Shown one piece after another: positions 12,424 through 12,961 of a stretch of DNA of 12,961 nucleotides; within the stretch, counting starts at the first letter, position 1; each line of letters starts with the position of its first letter. The position numbers and the translations under genes were made by a program. Under the pieces are notes generated by a model. The model saw only the letters and a list, made by a program, of their open reading frames with translations. It did not search any database and had not been told where the DNA came from. The stretch spans positions 1 through 12,961 of the forward strand of contig JAKALC010000016.1 in the NCBI GenBank assembly GCA_021813335.1. The letters run 5' to 3'. This DNA is from a bacterium (GTDB taxonomy: Bacteria; Patescibacteriota; Minisyncoccia; Phycocordibacterales; SBAW01).

Positions 12424-12961
12424 GAAAAATTCTTTTTCAGCCACTCGTAGATCTCCCACGGCTCGGTTTCAAGCTTGAAGCGCGCGAAGGCGAGATCTTG
12501 CGGGCGGTCTATCTCTCCCGTGTCCGGGCTCGCGAACGCGAGCATTTTGTTCCCGTGTTGATTACGGTGTTTCTCGATGTGGCTCGTTTTCTGGATATCG
12601 ACATAGCCGTTCGGCTGGTAGACCGGCGGGAATATCTGCCGCGGCAGATTGTAATACTCGGGACGCGGGTCATCGGGATAAAGACCGGTGAAGTAGTCGC
12701 CCTCGATACCGAACATCTTGTAGGGGGACTCCTGAACTTCGTGGCCGGAACGCAGCGAGGTCGCATCCGGCCGCGCCTTAATGAGCTCTATGGCGCGGTC
12801 GATATCCTTGGGATCACGCAGGGGCGTTGTCGTGCGGAGTTCGACGAGGTATTCCGGTACGCTCCCTTCATGCTCGCGCAACCATGTGATTGCATGTTCG
12901 ATCCAGTCGAGGTCCTTCGAATGGCCTTGCGCATATTCCGCAGGACGCATGAAGGGAACTT
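12420..12961 (-). CDS. NeuA-type cytidylyltransferase (CMP-sugar synthetase), N-terminus outside window
   Basis: The visible 179 C-terminal residues belong to the acylneuraminate/KDO cytidylyltransferase family, which activates acidic sugars with CTP to give CMP-sugars. The reading frame is open through 12961 and enters as VPFMRPAEYA, the segment that follows the first half of the nucleotide-binding core. Downstream come the strand-helix LVELRTTTPLRDPKDIDRAI, the SLRSGHEVQESPYKMF segment and the substrate-region YQPNGYVDI; the match runs to the C-terminus. An internal Met at 12950 is not the real start, since the conserved PF.RP motif straddles it. The missing N-terminal part would hold the CTP-binding LxxKPL signature. 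It ends on a shared CTAG with the aminotransferase. The sugar could be a sialic, legionaminic, KDO-like or novel acid; a bare NTP-transferase of SpsF type is an alternative. Confidence 0.85.
   Translation of the reverse strand, partial: VPFMRPAEYAQGHSKDLDWIEHAITWLREHEGSVPEYLVELRTTTPLRDPKDIDRAIELIKARPDATSLRSGHEVQESPYKMFGIEGDYFTGLYPDDPRPEYYNLPRQIFPPVYQPNGYVDIQKTSHIEKHRNQHGNKMLAFASPDTGEIDRPQDLAFARFKLETEPWEIYEWLKKNFS

Overview
The window looks like bacterial chromosome carrying cell-envelope and surface-polysaccharide genes. Most of it is GC-rich and tightly packed, with short intergenic gaps, some TTG starts, and clear Shine-Dalgarno sequences at only some genes. The gene types (a MurB of the E. 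coli kind, a Wzy/ligase-type membrane protein with a TPR tail, an ABC exporter and small sugar-modifying enzymes) and the short intergenic palindromes resemble Patescibacteria (CPR, Parcubacteria-like) genomes. That placement is an impression from gene style and was not tested with a marker gene.

Layout. Positions 1-7540 are all minus strand. In transcription order they are: a KdsC-like HAD phosphatase (6953-7540) with its own promoter and terminator; a GT-B-like protein of unknown substrate (5629-6666) with a TTTGACA-type promoter and a strong terminator; an MsbA-like ABC exporter (3724-5496); an O-antigen polymerase/ligase-type protein with TPRs (1417-3642); murB (300-1388); and a 21-residue lysine/alanine-rich peptide (7-72). 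Two intergenic regions, 3667-3711 and 6750-6863, hold tandem palindromic repeats.

From 7684 the plus strand carries a sugar-phosphate isomerase/epimerase and a short-chain dehydrogenase whose start overlaps the isomerase stop by four bases. A SAM methyltransferase with its own strong ribosome binding site follows, closed by a terminator at 10144-10168. Next comes a divergent pair with visibly lower GC: an aldo/keto reductase (minus, 10180-11112) and a class III aminotransferase (plus, 11152-12423). The aminotransferase meets a truncated NeuA-type cytidylyltransferase (minus, from 12420, open at the window edge) tail to tail on a shared CTAG.

How they may work together. A CMP-sugar synthetase homologue, a KdsC-like phosphatase, a sugar isomerase, two oxidoreductases, an aminotransferase and a methyltransferase form a plausible toolkit for a modified, possibly amino-bearing acidic sugar. 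The GT-B-like protein, ABC exporter and Wzy/ligase protein could assemble, export and attach the glycan. The pathway is an inference: no NeuB/KdsA-type synthase is visible, and the cluster continues past 12961. I saw no tRNA, rRNA, CRISPR array, transposase or phage gene. No stretch longer than 300 bases lacks a gene.
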